From the NCBI RefSeq assembly GCF_026151205.1, contig NC_087072.1, positions 5,630,084 to 5,694,083 on the forward strand: a stretch of DNA of 64,000 bases, given 5' to 3'. Position 1 is the first letter of the stretch. Every line of letters starts with the position of its first letter. This stretch comes from Bolinopsis microptera. Its lineage: Eukaryota; Ctenophora; Tentaculata; Lobata; Bolinopsidae. This document shows positions 26,501 to 38,727 of this stretch, piece after piece. The position numbers and the translations under genes are program-made. The notes under the pieces were generated by a model that saw nothing but the letters and a program-made list of their open reading frames with translations, was not told where the DNA came from and searched no databases.

Positions 26501-27330
26501 TTGTTTACGCCGATTATTATTGGCATTCGTTTTAATGACCAAACTTTTAAAATACACTCCGTCTGATACCCATTATTATATAGGCCACCCTCGTGACTTT
26601 TGGCTTCCGTACAAAAACTACGAGAACACGTCTAGCAGCCATCATTTTGTTAACAAATTTCATACTTAAAAAGTAGAAGTTAGTAGTTAGAAATTAGTAG
26701 TAGTTAAGTGATACATGTTATATACTGCTCAAATATTCAAAACATTTCTTTGAAAATGGGGGGTAAAAATGGGGGAAAAGCAACATACATTTTAGCATTT
26801 TATACGGGTATTAACTATTACACACTCACACAGTACGTTACCGACCTTAAATACATGCAACCACACGTGTAACACTTAATTACTAGAGCCGTATGAACAA
26901 ATTAATCGCTAAACTAAACGGTTTTATGACTTGAAAAAGAAAATCATGGTGTATAGAATTGGCACAATTAACATTCGTACAAATGTATCAAATTTATCAA
27001 AAGCAGGAAAGTACTCAAACTCTAATTTCAACAATACAAGTGACCTCAATCTTGAAGTGGTGAATTCCGTAGAAACACATGACAGGAGTGTTGACTAACG
27101 CTAAATAGTAAATATGTATTCTAAAACACCGTGAGACAGTTAATTAATTTGTGACACTCAATATGTTACACTTTGCAGTGTTACGTACTTTATTTTGACA
27201 CATGTTGCAAGTCAATCCTTCGACTCAACAACAAAATAAATGTATACGTACTGAGTACCATTTATCAGTAGACATGTTTTTAAACAACCAGTTCTGAGTC
27301 AAGATTATTATGAACTAGTGACTACACTAT
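23560..27330. other. Long region without a supported gene
   Basis: I looked for exons on both strands. One 70-codon frame (24625-24837, plus) ends KTKRRLYDVQEM directly before GTAAGTAAG, a good donor sequence, but nothing identifiable precedes or follows it. A TATAAATAG with a downstream TCAGTA lies near 25871-25902 without an associated ORF. Confidence 0.4.
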
Positions 27331-27334
27331 TATA

Positions 27335-28276
27335 ACGGGTGATGAATAAAAAATGGGACTACATGTTTTTTAGCCCTCAGATTACACCTGAACAAAATTT
27401 TGATATTTTACCACAACCACCAGTTACTCTGAACGATACTCGAACAGTTTCCACCCCCATTTGATAAAATTGGTTGATCTTTGTCCCCGATAATGGTCTC
27501 GAACTAGGGGAGGGGTCCTATAAAAACTTTACAGTAAAGCTCTGTTCACAGAAGTCGCCTCACAGGTAGTTAAAGCTTCCATACCAAAAAATATTTAGCA
27601 GAGAGTATGCCGAATGTTAAGCTTAAGACGAGGGTTCAACACCCATCAGCGTAGCTAAAACCAGTAAGAAGATATTTGAGCTCAAAACCACCTGAGGGGT
27701 AAAATTTTACCGTGTGAAAGATCGAGGCTAGGTCAACTATCGGCTTTAGCATGGTCTATAATGGTACCACGTAAAAATCAAAGTGCTTGAAGCCTTGCCA
27801 GGTGTTGTTCCTACAAGAAAATATCCCCAAAGGGTGGAAGGTGGTTCGTTAGGATGGGGCTAGATCGTATTTTTCTGGGAAAACCACATCTTTATTTGCC
27901 ATAAGGGCCAATTTCGTCCCAAAAGTTATCGACCAAAGTAAATTTTGACAATCTCAACCCATAGAGGACTTCTTTAGAGTCCTGGCAACACATGTACATG
28001 CCCGGAATATGGCTTACAAGCATACATGGGCCTTAGGGCACAAAAGAAGAGACTGCGCCAACACGATTTTAGGCCCAACTGTACAGACGGATTTTTGAGC
28101 TTGATGAAAGAAGCCCTCCTGAACCAATCAAAATGGGCTCATGGGCGCTTGTCATTGACCATACTCGTTCAAAATTGCCCGTTTTACAACGCTGTTTCAT
28201 TGGTTTGAACCAAAAATAGTTTTATCGACACTAAAAAGACCCTTGAAAAAAGTCCCATTTTTTAGTCATCACCCGT
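27335..28276. mobile_element. TA-flanked MITE with about 25-bp terminal inverted repeats
   Basis: The left end ACGGGTGATGAATAAAAAAT and the inverse of the right end ACGGGTGATGACTAAAAAAT match at 19 of 20 positions, and the match continues with GGGACT. TA dinucleotides at 27333-27334 and 28277-28278 fit a TA target-site duplication, as in Tc1/mariner. The 942-bp interior has no recognisable transposase on either strand; a 60-codon frame at 28026-28208 is not recognisable. It is probably a non-autonomous derivative. Confidence 0.8.
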
Positions 28277-28279
28277 TAC

Positions 28280-28680
28280 TTACTTTATGTAAAGTATTAT
28301 GGACTACATAAGTACATACATGTAATTTAAACCAAAGACCACGTCTAATAGGAAAACACGTTAATTTTACTTACCCTCTGGGGTCGACTGTAACATACCT
28401 AGAAAGAAATATAGTTTAAGAATTTATGAGATAATCACAATTTTTCTCTAACTCATGAACATTAAAACAGCTAGTACTAGAACTAGTATTTTTTTTCTAA
28501 ATACGTTGCGAAATGAAAGGAAATACGTTCTGCAGACAGTATTTTCTCGGATTGTGCAACTGTGGCAACATTGGCAACATTGTCCGGCATTTAACGAAAG
28601 TATTAGATTACACATTATTATGGCGATATTATGATTTCAAATAGGAATATTAGGAAATTCATGAAAAACTATTTAGCTCG
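28280..28680. other. Non-coding stretch
   Basis: I see no supported gene. Confidence 0.4.
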
Positions 28681-28687
28681 CCGTGGC

Positions 28688-29080
<393 letters not shown>

Positions 29081-29084
29081 TACG

Positions 29085-30210
29085 AGATTGAAAATAAACG
29101 AGATAATATGACGTCATACTAAAATACTAATTCAATAGATTTTGATAAACTAAATACAGTTCTGAGAATCATACACAAAATGCTACTAAAATAATTTCAA
29201 AAATTCATACAAAAATAGTAAACCGTAGAAAATAAGAACAGAGCGTATTACAACAATTAAACCGCAACACTAGCTCCCACTATTATAGGAACACACATCA
29301 TAACACATATAATTGTATACTTATATACAAAAGTGACCTTAGATATTGATTACCATGTATTAGTTATGAATATGGAGTGTAACTGGTATAATAGATGCTC
29401 AGTCCTTACTAGAATTGTTATTTGGACTTGTTATAATTTTGTATTAAGCAAGAAAAGCAAGTCCTTAATAAGTGCATCATTCGTGCTTGTGTTTTTATGC
29501 CACTCTGCGTCATAAAAATGTTAACATTTAAATCTATTTACTCAGAAAGATGTAAATAATGGCCAATGAAAATGTTTATTTTAAATTTGGCTCAGTCATT
29601 ATCCCTCTATAAATACGAAAATGCAACTTAAATAAAATTTTATCACAACAATTGTGATTGATGTAAATTAACTTAAAAATATCACAACTTAAGTCAATCA
29701 TAAAAATCAAATAAACCAATTTATTTAAAGCTAGTTTAAACCATTTATATCACGAGGAGTCAGAAAAGAAAAAAACATAAAATTTTATAAATTTCATGAC
29801 ATGGGTACTGTAGTAGAATAACAGTTTCCAATCTGCATAGGATTGATTAATTACTACTGCTAAAATATCCCACATCACACAAATCCATTATATTATGTAA
29901 AAAACAAAACTTTCCATTTGCGATTTCATATAATACACATTCTTATCTTGTCCCAATTCCCTCTAATGATACATTTCAATTTATTGCCAATCATGATGCT
30001 TCAAAAATCATCAAATCAACCACAATACTTCACTCCAGAAGAACTAGGGTCAAGCAATGCTAATATCATTTAAATATCAATATTTCGCCTCAAGTATAGT
30101 AGTACGTTGGTATTGGGTACACCATCATCATGTTAATAAAAGCAGATTTATATTAAATGCAAATATGAGTAGCTTTTATACTAAAAGTGAGCCAACTAAC
30201 ATGCTACAAT
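29085..30210. other. AT-rich stretch downstream of the F-box gene
   Basis: No ORF. It is likely intergenic sequence plus the 3' UTR of the F-box gene; TTTATT (AATAAA on the minus strand) occurs near 29717-29725 but is not close to the stop. Confidence 0.4.
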
Positions 30211-30215
30211 GAAAT

Positions 30216-31034
30216 CTACTCAGCAAACAAACTGGCTATATTAAAGCTTTCAGGTTCTGGTGGATTGTAGAAAGGGAAGGTTCCATTAAATTGGTACCTT
30301 TTAAGAAATCTACTAAGAGGAAAGGAGCATAAGGGAATCTTTGAATTTTTAGTAAAACGTGTTTTGACTTGCTTTAAACAACCAGAGGAATAAAACAGCT
30401 CACCTCGATTATTTTCGTACAAAAATGCTAAACATTTCTCATCGTAGCCGCTGCAGAGTCCACATGCGAGCTCAACATCAGCATAGAAAAGAGGACAACA
30501 ATGTTTTGGCAGCTTTAAATGGCTGTGCATTTTAACAAAATTGCTTTCTTCTCGTTTTTTGAGTGCAGGAGATAATGTAAACAAATTGTAAACAACATAA
30601 CTATTTCTCCAGGGTCGAAGGTTCATTAAGTTCCAGTACAAAAATGGCATATTTTCTTTAACTTTTACATAGGTAAGTAAAACTTCATATTTCTTCCTTT
30701 TGTCCGTATTTTTAAGAAAATTCCAATACTTGTTAAGAATTTTTAGATAGAAAACAAAATAAATGTTTGGAAACACTTTCACAGAACTTTCAGGACAGTC
30801 TTTATTACAAACTGTACCCTCTTTTCCATTTCTTCCAGGGATAGCGACAGAGTAATCATAATCCTGGAGGCAGAACTGTATCCATAATGATTCTGAGCCC
30901 AGAATTAATTGGAATAATCGTCTGCATGTGAATGACAGCTGTAGAGCAGAAAATCCATTCAAGTTTGAACAAATTGCGTCCAGTAGTTCATTAGGTAAAT
31001 CCAGAAGACACTTCATAACATTGTTATGTAGCAC
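30216..31034 (-). CDS. F-box protein, single exon
   Basis: A 272-residue uninterrupted frame starts with ATG at 31034. Residues about 9-55 (LLDLPNELLDAICSNLNG, then FSALQLSFTCRRLFQLI, then SESLWIQFC) match the F-box pattern: LPxELLxxI, a CRxL core and a terminal LW. F-boxes bind SKP1 and bring substrates to SCF (cullin-1) ubiquitin ligases. The rest, with Cys pairs (CGLC at about residue 193) and a Pro-rich end (PFYNPPEPESF), shows no WD40, LRR or kelch repeat, so the substrate is unknown and I give no symbol. It has no intron, which could mean a retrocopy or a compact gene. The frame is intact with ordinary codon use, so it is probably functional. Confidence 0.85.
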   Translation of the reverse strand: MLHNNVMKCLLDLPNELLDAICSNLNGFSALQLSFTCRRLFQLILGSESLWIQFCLQDYDYSVAIPGRNGKEGTVCNKDCPESSVKVFPNIYFVFYLKILNKYWNFLKNTDKRKKYEVLLTYVKVKENMPFLYWNLMNLRPWRNSYVVYNLFTLSPALKKREESNFVKMHSHLKLPKHCCPLFYADVELACGLCSGYDEKCLAFLYENNRGELFYSSGCLKQVKTRFTKNSKIPLCSFPLSRFLKRYQFNGTFPFYNPPEPESFNIASLFAE

Positions 31035-31129
31035 CCATCATTAACAACTGTCATTAGCAACCCTTAACCCCTAGAAAAGTATTTTGTTGTTTTTAAGTAA
31101 AATAACAATAATTATAGTATATTCAGGAG

Positions 31130-32035
31130 TTTGAAAGTATTCCAGCCAAGAACATGCAGTAGGGTCAGTTTGAGACAAATTAAGCATAAATGACATCATT
31201 GCCATGTCTGAAGTGGTTTGTAGATGGGCCATTGTTAGCCCCAAGCGTTTTGGTCCCTCATTCCTACTACTCAGCAGTGCCTTGAGCAGGAATCGACCGG
31301 GACATGATTTCAGGCCTGACCGGGACCGGGACAAAGAATCCTGGATTAACCGGGACCGGGATCATAAATCAGCATTTGACCAGGACCGGGATGAAAAATG
31401 TGAATTGACCGGGACCGGGATAGCTCAAAATTGCTAATCCCGGTACCGGGAATTCCGGTCGATTACTGGTTAATTCATGATCATAATTTATTACTCAAAC
31501 TTGTTTAGCAATTTTAAACATTGTTTTATTTGGCTCAGAGGATGTTTAAAGATGAAATTCACAATGAATGAAAGGAAAAACTTAAAATCACAGTGAATGA
31601 AATTATGCAAAAGATCCCGGTCAAAATCCCGGCAAATTTGAGTGATTGACCAGGACTGGGACCAAGAATCCCGAATTAACCGGGACCGGGACGGGGATCA
31701 TAAATCAGCATTTGACCGGGACAGGGATAGCTTAAAATTGTCAATCCCGGTACCGGGATTGGCAATTGGTATAATTTCTTATTAGGGTTAGAGTTTCAGC
31801 ATATGCTTCAGTTAGGGATTGGGTTAGGATCAGATTAGAGGGTTAGGGGTTCGAATAGTCATTCAGGGCCACCTAGAGCACTTGTTAAAAAAGTCATGTG
31901 ACAGTCAAGTGATTAATCATTGCATCATCTGCATTGCCTACTGTAAAGTAGACATTTTTCAAGACAAGAGAGAAACTGACCCTGTCTCACTAAATTCAAC
32001 CACTTGCCATAATAAAAATACTAACAACCATACAG
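31130..32035 (+). repeat. Dispersed repeat copy 1, split by an insertion
   Basis: The segments 31130-31281 and 31931-32035 together match, in order and orientation, the inverse of 34205-34425. The copy is interrupted by 31282-31930. Confidence 0.85.
31282..31930. mobile_element. Insertion rich in ccgggaccggga motifs with TTAGGG-like tail
   Basis: The inserted block contains two runs of degenerate gaccgggaccgggat (about 31295-31460 and 31640-31760), then a tail (about 31790-31925) with gggattgggttagg and ggggttcgaatagtc. The tail is repeated at about 38095-38250. Near-duplicates gcagtgcc (31274-31281) and gcattgcc (31931-31938) flank it, as expected of a target-site duplication. There is no ORF of note. 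Confidence 0.6.
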
Positions 32036-33240
32036 CCATACAAACTGCTTACTACACAGATCTCTTATTTAGGAGATGGTCCCACAACAAGATACAGCCT
32101 AACCGATAAGAATAAAGATGCCTAATCACAGAGGCGGCTATTGAGGGCGTCCAGGCGTCCGTGGACACCCATCTGGTGGCTGGTGCTTAAAAATAGAAAT
32201 AGTGATTAGTAATAGTGTTCGGAAATATCTTATCGCAATATAAAGCTCTTTATTCACTCAAACGTTCAAATGAAAGCGCACACATGATCTTTGTGAAATT
32301 TTGTGTTGTTGGTCGTCCAATCCTACGTTTGGACGACTAAGCCGCGCAGTTTTAACAGATAGTTAATTGTAAACGGTACAAAGCACATCAAGCGCATCCC
32401 ACTACAGCTCAGGTAATCTATTATATGATTTGCTCGTCCAGGACACCTTGCAATTTGAACTATCGACTGTTATGATACTGCGCGGCTGATATCGTACACG
32501 TGTGGTGTCTTGTTTCACCCATATTATAAGTTTTTGTTTTTGTTTGCTGTTGCCTGTGAAGTGTGACACATTACATACATGAGGCCCTGTGTGTAATGCA
32601 ATCGGTAGTTTGGAGGGAGCTTGGGCTGGCCCCAAGTACCCCCACCCCCTCCCCTCCCCAGTCCGTCGATTGGACAAGAAAACAACAATTTCAAGAAAAC
32701 AACAATTTTATTTAGTATCAATTAAAGCAGACAAAAATATATTTCATATATATATATAACTAGCACGAACTTTAGATCAGATATCTTAGGGGACTTGGAG
32801 TAGCAAGAGATTGACTAGAAGGTATATACCTTTTACAAAGATACGTCGAGAAGAATCCAGGGTGATACAGGATCGGAGAGTGCAGACCAAAAGTTTACGC
32901 ACCCACCTTTGCCTCCTGAGTTCTTGGTTGGATAGAAATTTATGCAAACTTGGTCGTTTATACTCCAAGTCCCTTTCTTAAAAGAAGTAGTATTAACTAT
33001 GTCTAGAGTTAGCTTCGTTCAATAATAACAATATCAATATAATCAATATCAATACCAGATAAACCTACCGAATAAATTATTAAATATCAATTAATTCATT
33101 CCGATAAAAAAATTTATAAATTTAGATATTTAATATCTAAAAACATTACAACAAATGGTTAAAAAGCGCCCAAAATCGATTTGAAAGATTTTCTGTCTAT
33201 AGTACAATCATGATAGTAATAGTAAGTGTGTGCCGCTGCA
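32036..33240. other. Gene-free stretch
   Basis: I see no supported gene. An (AT)n run lies near 32744-32758. Confidence 0.4.
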
Positions 33241-33249
33241 ATTTGATTT

Positions 33250-34000
33250 GATTACTGCAATTTAAAATCGTTTGGAGTCCAAGTATCTTTTAAGTCAGCT
33301 GCCTGTGCTTGTATTAATAGTGCTTTGGTTCTCAGTTTTATCAAGCTAATGGACGTTTCTAAGCAATTGCTTGAAGTTGAAATTTTTTTATGAACAGCGT
33401 TCCAAAGCTTGGCTGCATTAAACAAAAAGGTATTTGATTTATTTAGGAGAATAACCGTGAGACTCGTTGCACGGTTTGAAATTTTGATAGCCTCATAAAG
33501 GGAGTATGGGCAGTGGTACTTGATAATCTTAGAAAATTCTAAGATGCAGTGATATTTGTACAAGTTTTGAGCCGTAAGAATTTTTAATCTATTAAAAATG
33601 GGTTTTGTATGCTCCTTTTCAAAGTGTTTATGGTCTAGTTTTTGTTTATGGTCTAGTTTTTTTGTTTATCTAAATATGAGTCAAGGTCGCCAAAAAGGAT
33701 CCTTATACAGTGCTTCTCTGTGATGAAAAGACTATCATTGGACCGTTCTTTGAGGACAACACCCCAAACACTTATACCATAACTGAGATGTGATTCAAAA
33801 AGAGCGTTATATATTTTCAAATATAGTTCAGAAGGTATCGAGTGCCGAATTCTGCAGATTGCACCAGTCATAGACACCCAACAAAACTGCCAGCCACCTC
33901 CCACGAGCCGCCTCTGCTTAATCAATGGTGTCCAATAATTCCACAGCCCACAGGTATCTAGTGTTAACTTTATAGGAATCAAAAAGCAATGAAACACCAC
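33250..34000 (-). pseudogene. CR1/jockey-type LINE RT 3' fragment
   Basis: In the minus-strand frame at 33653-34000, AICRIRHSIPSELYLKIYNA and LFESHLSYGISVWG, followed by ITEKHCIRILFG, match the thumb region just after the RT palm of CR1/jockey-type LINEs (I-R-x-x-x-P-x-x-x-L-x-x-I-Y-x-x-L-x-x-P/S-H-L-x-Y-x-x-x-x-W-G). The following frame at 33252-33563 supplies the tail (FLFNAAKLWNAVHKKI...). Stops and a frame change separate them, and the catalytic palm is missing. It is a truncated, decayed LINE. Confidence 0.75.
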
Positions 34001-34204
34001 TTACTTAACACTAAGCAATTATCAAAACCCCACAGACGACATGTTGTCAATGAAACAATAAGTTTTCAATGAAACAATAAGTTTTATTTTACATTCCTTT
34101 CATAAATAAAATAAGAGCTTAAACCACGAATTAGTTAAAACTAGAAGTAAACTTGAGGAAATATTCTTTAGTGGTTGTATATAATTATTAAAAAAAAACT
34201 TTAT

Positions 34205-34425
34205 TTGTTAGTATTTTTATTATGGAAAGTGGTTGAATTTAGTGAGACAAGGTCAGTTTCTCAATTGTCTCAGAAAAATTTCTACTTTACAGTAGGCAAT
34301 GCTGAGTGGCAGGAATGACGGACCAAAACGCTTGGGGCTAACAATGGCCCATTTACAAACCACTTCAGACATGGCAATGATGTCATTTATGCTTAATTCG
34401 TCTGAAACTGACCCTACTGCACTTC
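34205..34425 (-). repeat. Dispersed repeat copy 2 (uninterrupted)
   Basis: The inverse of 31130-31281 joined to 31931-32035. It shows the un-inserted state of the repeat. Confidence 0.85.
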
Positions 34426-34544
34426 TAACATTCTATAAAAATCTCTTCTAAAATAGGCGTAAAAATGCATAACACAAAACACACAAACAAAATGTTTAAA
34501 ATCCTTCTATAATAAATTTCTATAGAACTTTTAAATTTCTATAA

Positions 34545-35583
34545 AATCTAGGTAAACTATAGGTAAAAATATAATATTAATCATAAGCTAAAATGTACTA
34601 ATCTTTGTATTCTAAATGGGGAAAATAAGAAACATTGTCAGTCAGTCGAGAAAATTGTCAGTCAGGCTATATGGCAGCTTTGTAGATTTTGTGACAATGC
34701 TAGTAGTGGTCCCACGCTTGCGACTGGAATTGCGGTGTTAAATCGATTTAACGGTATACCAACGATCCACCTCCCACTTGTTGTTTGGTACTTAGCATTA
34801 ATAGTGTTAGCTGTAGCCATTTATAGCAAGAATCTTAAAACTAAAGGGGATGACAAGGAAAAGAGGAAGGAAAAAGAATAACAGAACAAACAATTAATTA
34901 AAGTATTTACAGGAGCATTAGTTATTGTAATTACAAGCTCCAATAATAAATCACTGACTAAAACATCTAATTAAAATGACACTTGGTACGCTCGCCCATT
35001 TTCACTGGTCAGTCTGAACTTCGGTTTAGCACGTTGTACACTTATTCACCTAAGTTTCAGAATTTTTTCAGTTTAGCAGAGTTAGTACCCGTGTTTCAAT
35101 AAAATCAAAAGATATCAGGGGAGTTCTTTAATAATGTTATGGTCATCTAGAATACCGAACTTCCTGAAAACGTTATTATATTTCCTCAGACAACGTTTAA
35201 TACCTTTAATCAGTCTATCACGGCTATATCCTCTGTCAATTAGAATTTTGAATATCTTGTGAAGATGGGAGGTAAAGATATCCAATCTAGTGCAAACATT
35301 ACCATATCTAAGAACTTGACTTGAAAAAACGTTGTAGCCAACCTCGGTTGGGATGTTACTGTGAGGGAATGTAAGGGATACAACATGAAAATTAAAATCA
35401 TCAGTTTTGTTATACACTGATATTTCTAGTCCTTCTGTGGAAATATTAATATTTAAATCAAGGTAGTTAATGATTTTATTGTTGAAACCAGCTTGCTCCA
35501 TCTCCAATGAATTAGGATAAATATCTTTAATCAATTTAGGAAAGTAAAGGTAGTTAATAATAGATAAATCGTCAACATATCGT
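34545..35583 (-). mobile_element. YVDD reverse-transcriptase element, copy A
   Basis: About 1.04 kb is repeated in inverted orientation at about 47866-48905, with high identity over the whole length, including non-coding parts. It carries an RT-like C-terminal frame on the minus strand and a small convergent frame on the plus strand, each annotated separately. Neither edge shows an obvious target duplication; the RT end is a truncation. Confidence 0.85.
34616..34881 (+). pseudogene. Small membrane-protein ORF, convergent to the RT (copy A, start frame broken)
   Basis: The frame runs SQAIWQLCRFCDNASS, then GIAVLNRFNG, a hydrophobic span HLPLVVWYLALIVLAVAIY and a basic tail (NLKTKGDDKEKRKEKE), ending in TAA. 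This looks like a single-pass membrane protein of fewer than 90 residues. The ATG at 34616 is out of frame because copy A lacks one base in the A-rich start region compared with copy B. I do not recognise the family. Confidence 0.45.
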
Positions 35584-35600
35584 TTATTATTGGATAATAT
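35115..35600 (-). pseudogene. YVDD-type reverse transcriptase C-terminal fragment (copy A)
   Basis: The frame reads RYVDDLSIINYLYFPKLIKD and continues through YLDLNINISTEGLEISVYNK, DDFNFHVV, FPHSNIPTEVGYNVFSSQ and LRYGNVCTRLDIF to a stop at 35115. YVDD is the RT catalytic box; the YLDL and DDFNF...NIP...Q.LRY blocks match a family of RT-like ORFs that I recall from invertebrate and fish genomes but cannot name securely. Fingers and palm upstream of YVDD are absent, so it is inactive. Confidence 0.6.
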
Positions 35601-36495
35601 CTTTGCTAACTAATAAACCTATATATATATATTCATTTTGTACCCAGAGAAAGATGTGATCATAGAAGTAGTTTCGATATTATGTTCATGACAAGGTACA
35701 TGGGGCTGCTGCAAGTTATATTTTGCTAAGATATTACCGCTTTTTCAAGCTTAAGTAATCTAGGCAAGGTCAATTTTAAAGTAACTTGATCAAGAAACAT
35801 GGTTTTTTGGCATATTTTAGGAATTTCAACTGAAAAACTCTAAAGTCTAATCATCTCAGGAGAACTCTTATATTAATGAATATTGTATACATTGTTTGAA
35901 ATTGAATGACCTTTTTATGATGATTTCCAATCATCATAGAACATTCTTTAAAAAAAACTTTTAATGAATATTGTGATCATAAATAAGTCTAGAAAGGTAT
36001 AATGTACCTGTTCTTAGAGCATCCAGCAGAAAATTCCCATAAGGCCTTCTACAAACAAGTGTACTTTAATTTTCACTTTTGATGTTCACAGTCCTAGTCC
36101 AGATTTAACAGCTGTGAAACGTTGATTTCTGGATGACAGTTAACTTCCTAAAACTAAGCGATGAAAAACGGAGTTTATTGATATATTATGACATTATGTT
36201 AGCCCAATTGCTATACAGACAATGGATCTAGGAGACCTCTCAATCAGTCCCGTTGAATCAAATCAAATTAATAAAATACATAATCTCTACTTTTAAACAT
36301 TCGAACAAATTTTAATTGATAAACTAAAAATCATCAAAACAGAAAAAGACATTTAGACATTTTCCTTGACGTCGTTTCCTTGACCAAAATTTTACAGATT
36401 TGACAGAACATTTAACCAGTGACCAATGAGTTATAGGTGATCAGTCTGACTGAAACAATTTACCATTGATGATTGAGGGATAGTACTGGGGGCGC
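35600..36495. other. Gene-free AT-rich stretch
   Basis: I see no supported gene. Confidence 0.4.
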
Positions 36496-36500
36496 CACTA

Positions 36501-38514
36501 TTACTGGGTGCCACTCAGCCTGTCATTCCGCCGAATCTCTATTCGAATATGTTTATGAAAATTATAGCCTGGGGTTCCCAGGTAACACCACTATCAACTA
36601 TAGCGAGCCCATGTTGATCTAACCCACTTCAAATTATAACACCCGTTATACTTTGATTGCCAAACCCTAATATAATTGTATTCTTGTAATTGTGTAAATT
36701 TGTATTGATCCCGTTTGATGCGACAAGGAAAAATGCTACATTTCATTAATCTAGCTCGGCGTGGCATCTCGCCGATCTACCGAAAACGTTAAAAGAAACA
36801 TTATTTGATGCGTGGCGTGACCCAGTATATATTAGTTTGTGGTAGTTTATTGCGCTACAAATAATTACTGAGTAGTGAATAACTAATAAACGAATGTACG
36901 CACGTTTCTGTCATAAATTTAAAACTGCCTAATTAAATGTGTGGGTACGATCAGTGACTTTTGTGTTTTGATTTTAATTTTCCACGAAATATGAAATAAC
37001 ATATATAAGTAAGTTGTAGTAGATTAATATTTAATTGACAATGTCAATTCATGGCAGCTCGGCGCAGCGCGCACAGTAGCGCATCTCGCCGATCTAGCCA
37101 GTGAGAAGCCTTATTGCTGTGAGAAGCCTTATTGAGTGCGCGGCGCGGCACAGTAACGCATCGCGCTACAAATTAATATAAGATCGCAGTCTCACAGCAA
37201 CATACATGATACTAATAATATTACTAATACTAATAGCTATAAATCTTTATTCACGATGTCAATCCTTCGCATCTCGCCGATCTGCATAAGTGGTTGCGAG
37301 AAGCATTATATTATTGGTTGGAGGACTTCGCCGCTTCGACGCGCCGCGCAAACTAGCAAACGATCTCGATGGGTTTGCTCTATCCAGAGCCCTTTGCGCT
37401 TGCAGTAGCGCGCGCCCGCCTCACTTGTGAAACAAGCGCGCCCGCAGTGGCGCGAAAGCACATGGTTAGGTGAATCGATGGGTTGACACCGTCAATCAAA
37501 ATTATTGGATGCGCGACGCGGCCCAGTAGTGCATCGCCCTACAACTTTGTATTATATCACGTTGTGACACCCAGGGTCGTTTCACTAGGTGAAACGACCT
37601 AGGTGAAACGACCTAGCGTGGCGGGTCATACAACGTATGACAACTACAACTATAATTAATCTAAAATTAAAATCATAAAGATCAATGATCATAATATATT
37701 TATAATTCGATCGCGATCAGTACGTACATCACAACAAAAAATCAATATGCACAGTCAAAGTATTTTACCATGACCTTGCATATAATATTGTTTAGTTTTA
37801 TTCTAAGTTTAAGTGCTTATGCTTTTTATGTCGCGTCGTTCAAACATCAAAGTCCAGTTGTAGCGCGATGCACTACTGGGTCGCGCCGCGCATCAAATAA
37901 TTCTTCTCGCAACCACTTCGGTAGATCGTTGTATCACGTGGTGACCCCCACGGTCGCTTCACTATAGTCGATACAGTGGGAGCGCACTTCGTGCGCGGCG
38001 GGTCATACAACGTATGACAAGTAGATCGGCGAAATGTACCAATGTGCCTCACCGAGCTGCGAAGGATTGACATCGTGAATCGAATGGCTATGTGAATGCT
38101 TTTGTTAAGGATTGGGTTAGGGTTAGGGTTGGGATCATCATCAAATTAAAGGGTTAGGGTTTCGAATAGTCCGATTTGTTCAGGACCAGCTAGAGAACAG
38201 GTTGAAAAAGTCACGTTACAGTCGAGTATAGAGTGATTAATAAATATAATCATCCAAGAACGTTAGTGGTTAGCATATTTACTAATTCCCCAATTCTGTA
38301 AGTTTGATTTTTAATGTTTTAAACCTGTTGCCACTAAGTAGGTGTTTATCTACGAATGTGGAATGACGAAATTTATTACCATGATATGGATAATTTGTTT
38401 AAAATTTAGAGTATAACTATATGTTGTATCACGTTACCTGGGGACCTCAGGCTATCATGTTCATATATAAACATAGAGATTCGGCGGAATGACAGGCTGA
38501 GCGCGGCCCAGTAA
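36501..38514. mobile_element. 2-kb block with about 85-bp terminal inverted repeats and reiterated modules
   Basis: The left end (36501 to about 36588: ttactgggtgccactcagcc, cctgtcattccgccgaatct) is the inverse of the right end (about 38433-38514). Inside, modules with catctcgccgatct, gcggcgcggcacagta, gcgcgatgcactac and gtatcacgttgtgacc recur in both orientations (about 36755, 37030-37170, 37255-37320, 37490-37640, 37850-38040). One module is also present at 50362-50486. There is no transposase ORF. No clear target duplication was found, so the element limits are provisional. Confidence 0.6.
38095..38250 (+). repeat. Second copy of the TTAGGG-like tail module
   Basis: It matches about 31790-31925: ggattgggttagggttaggg, then gggttcgaatagtc, then ggaccagctagagaac, ending near gtgattaat. 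Confidence 0.7.
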
Positions 38515-38727
38515 GTATCACGTTGTGACCCCCACGGTCGTTTTACTATATAATGTAAAACCGTTTTGTTGTTTGTACGGCTGCAAAACCGTAAAAACCA
38601 AAGTCACGTGAAAGTTTTGGCGAGCGAGCGAATTAGTAATAGTAAGAGCCTATATTTCTAGTATAGTATGTAGTAGTTCTAGAGCCCTTTTGCGCATGAG
38701 ATATGTCTTCTCAGCATGATATATTTA

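Noticed and set aside
27620-27650. gggttcaacaccc resembling a tRNA B box
   Set aside because: There is no matching A box, acceptor stem or anticodon arm at the right spacing.
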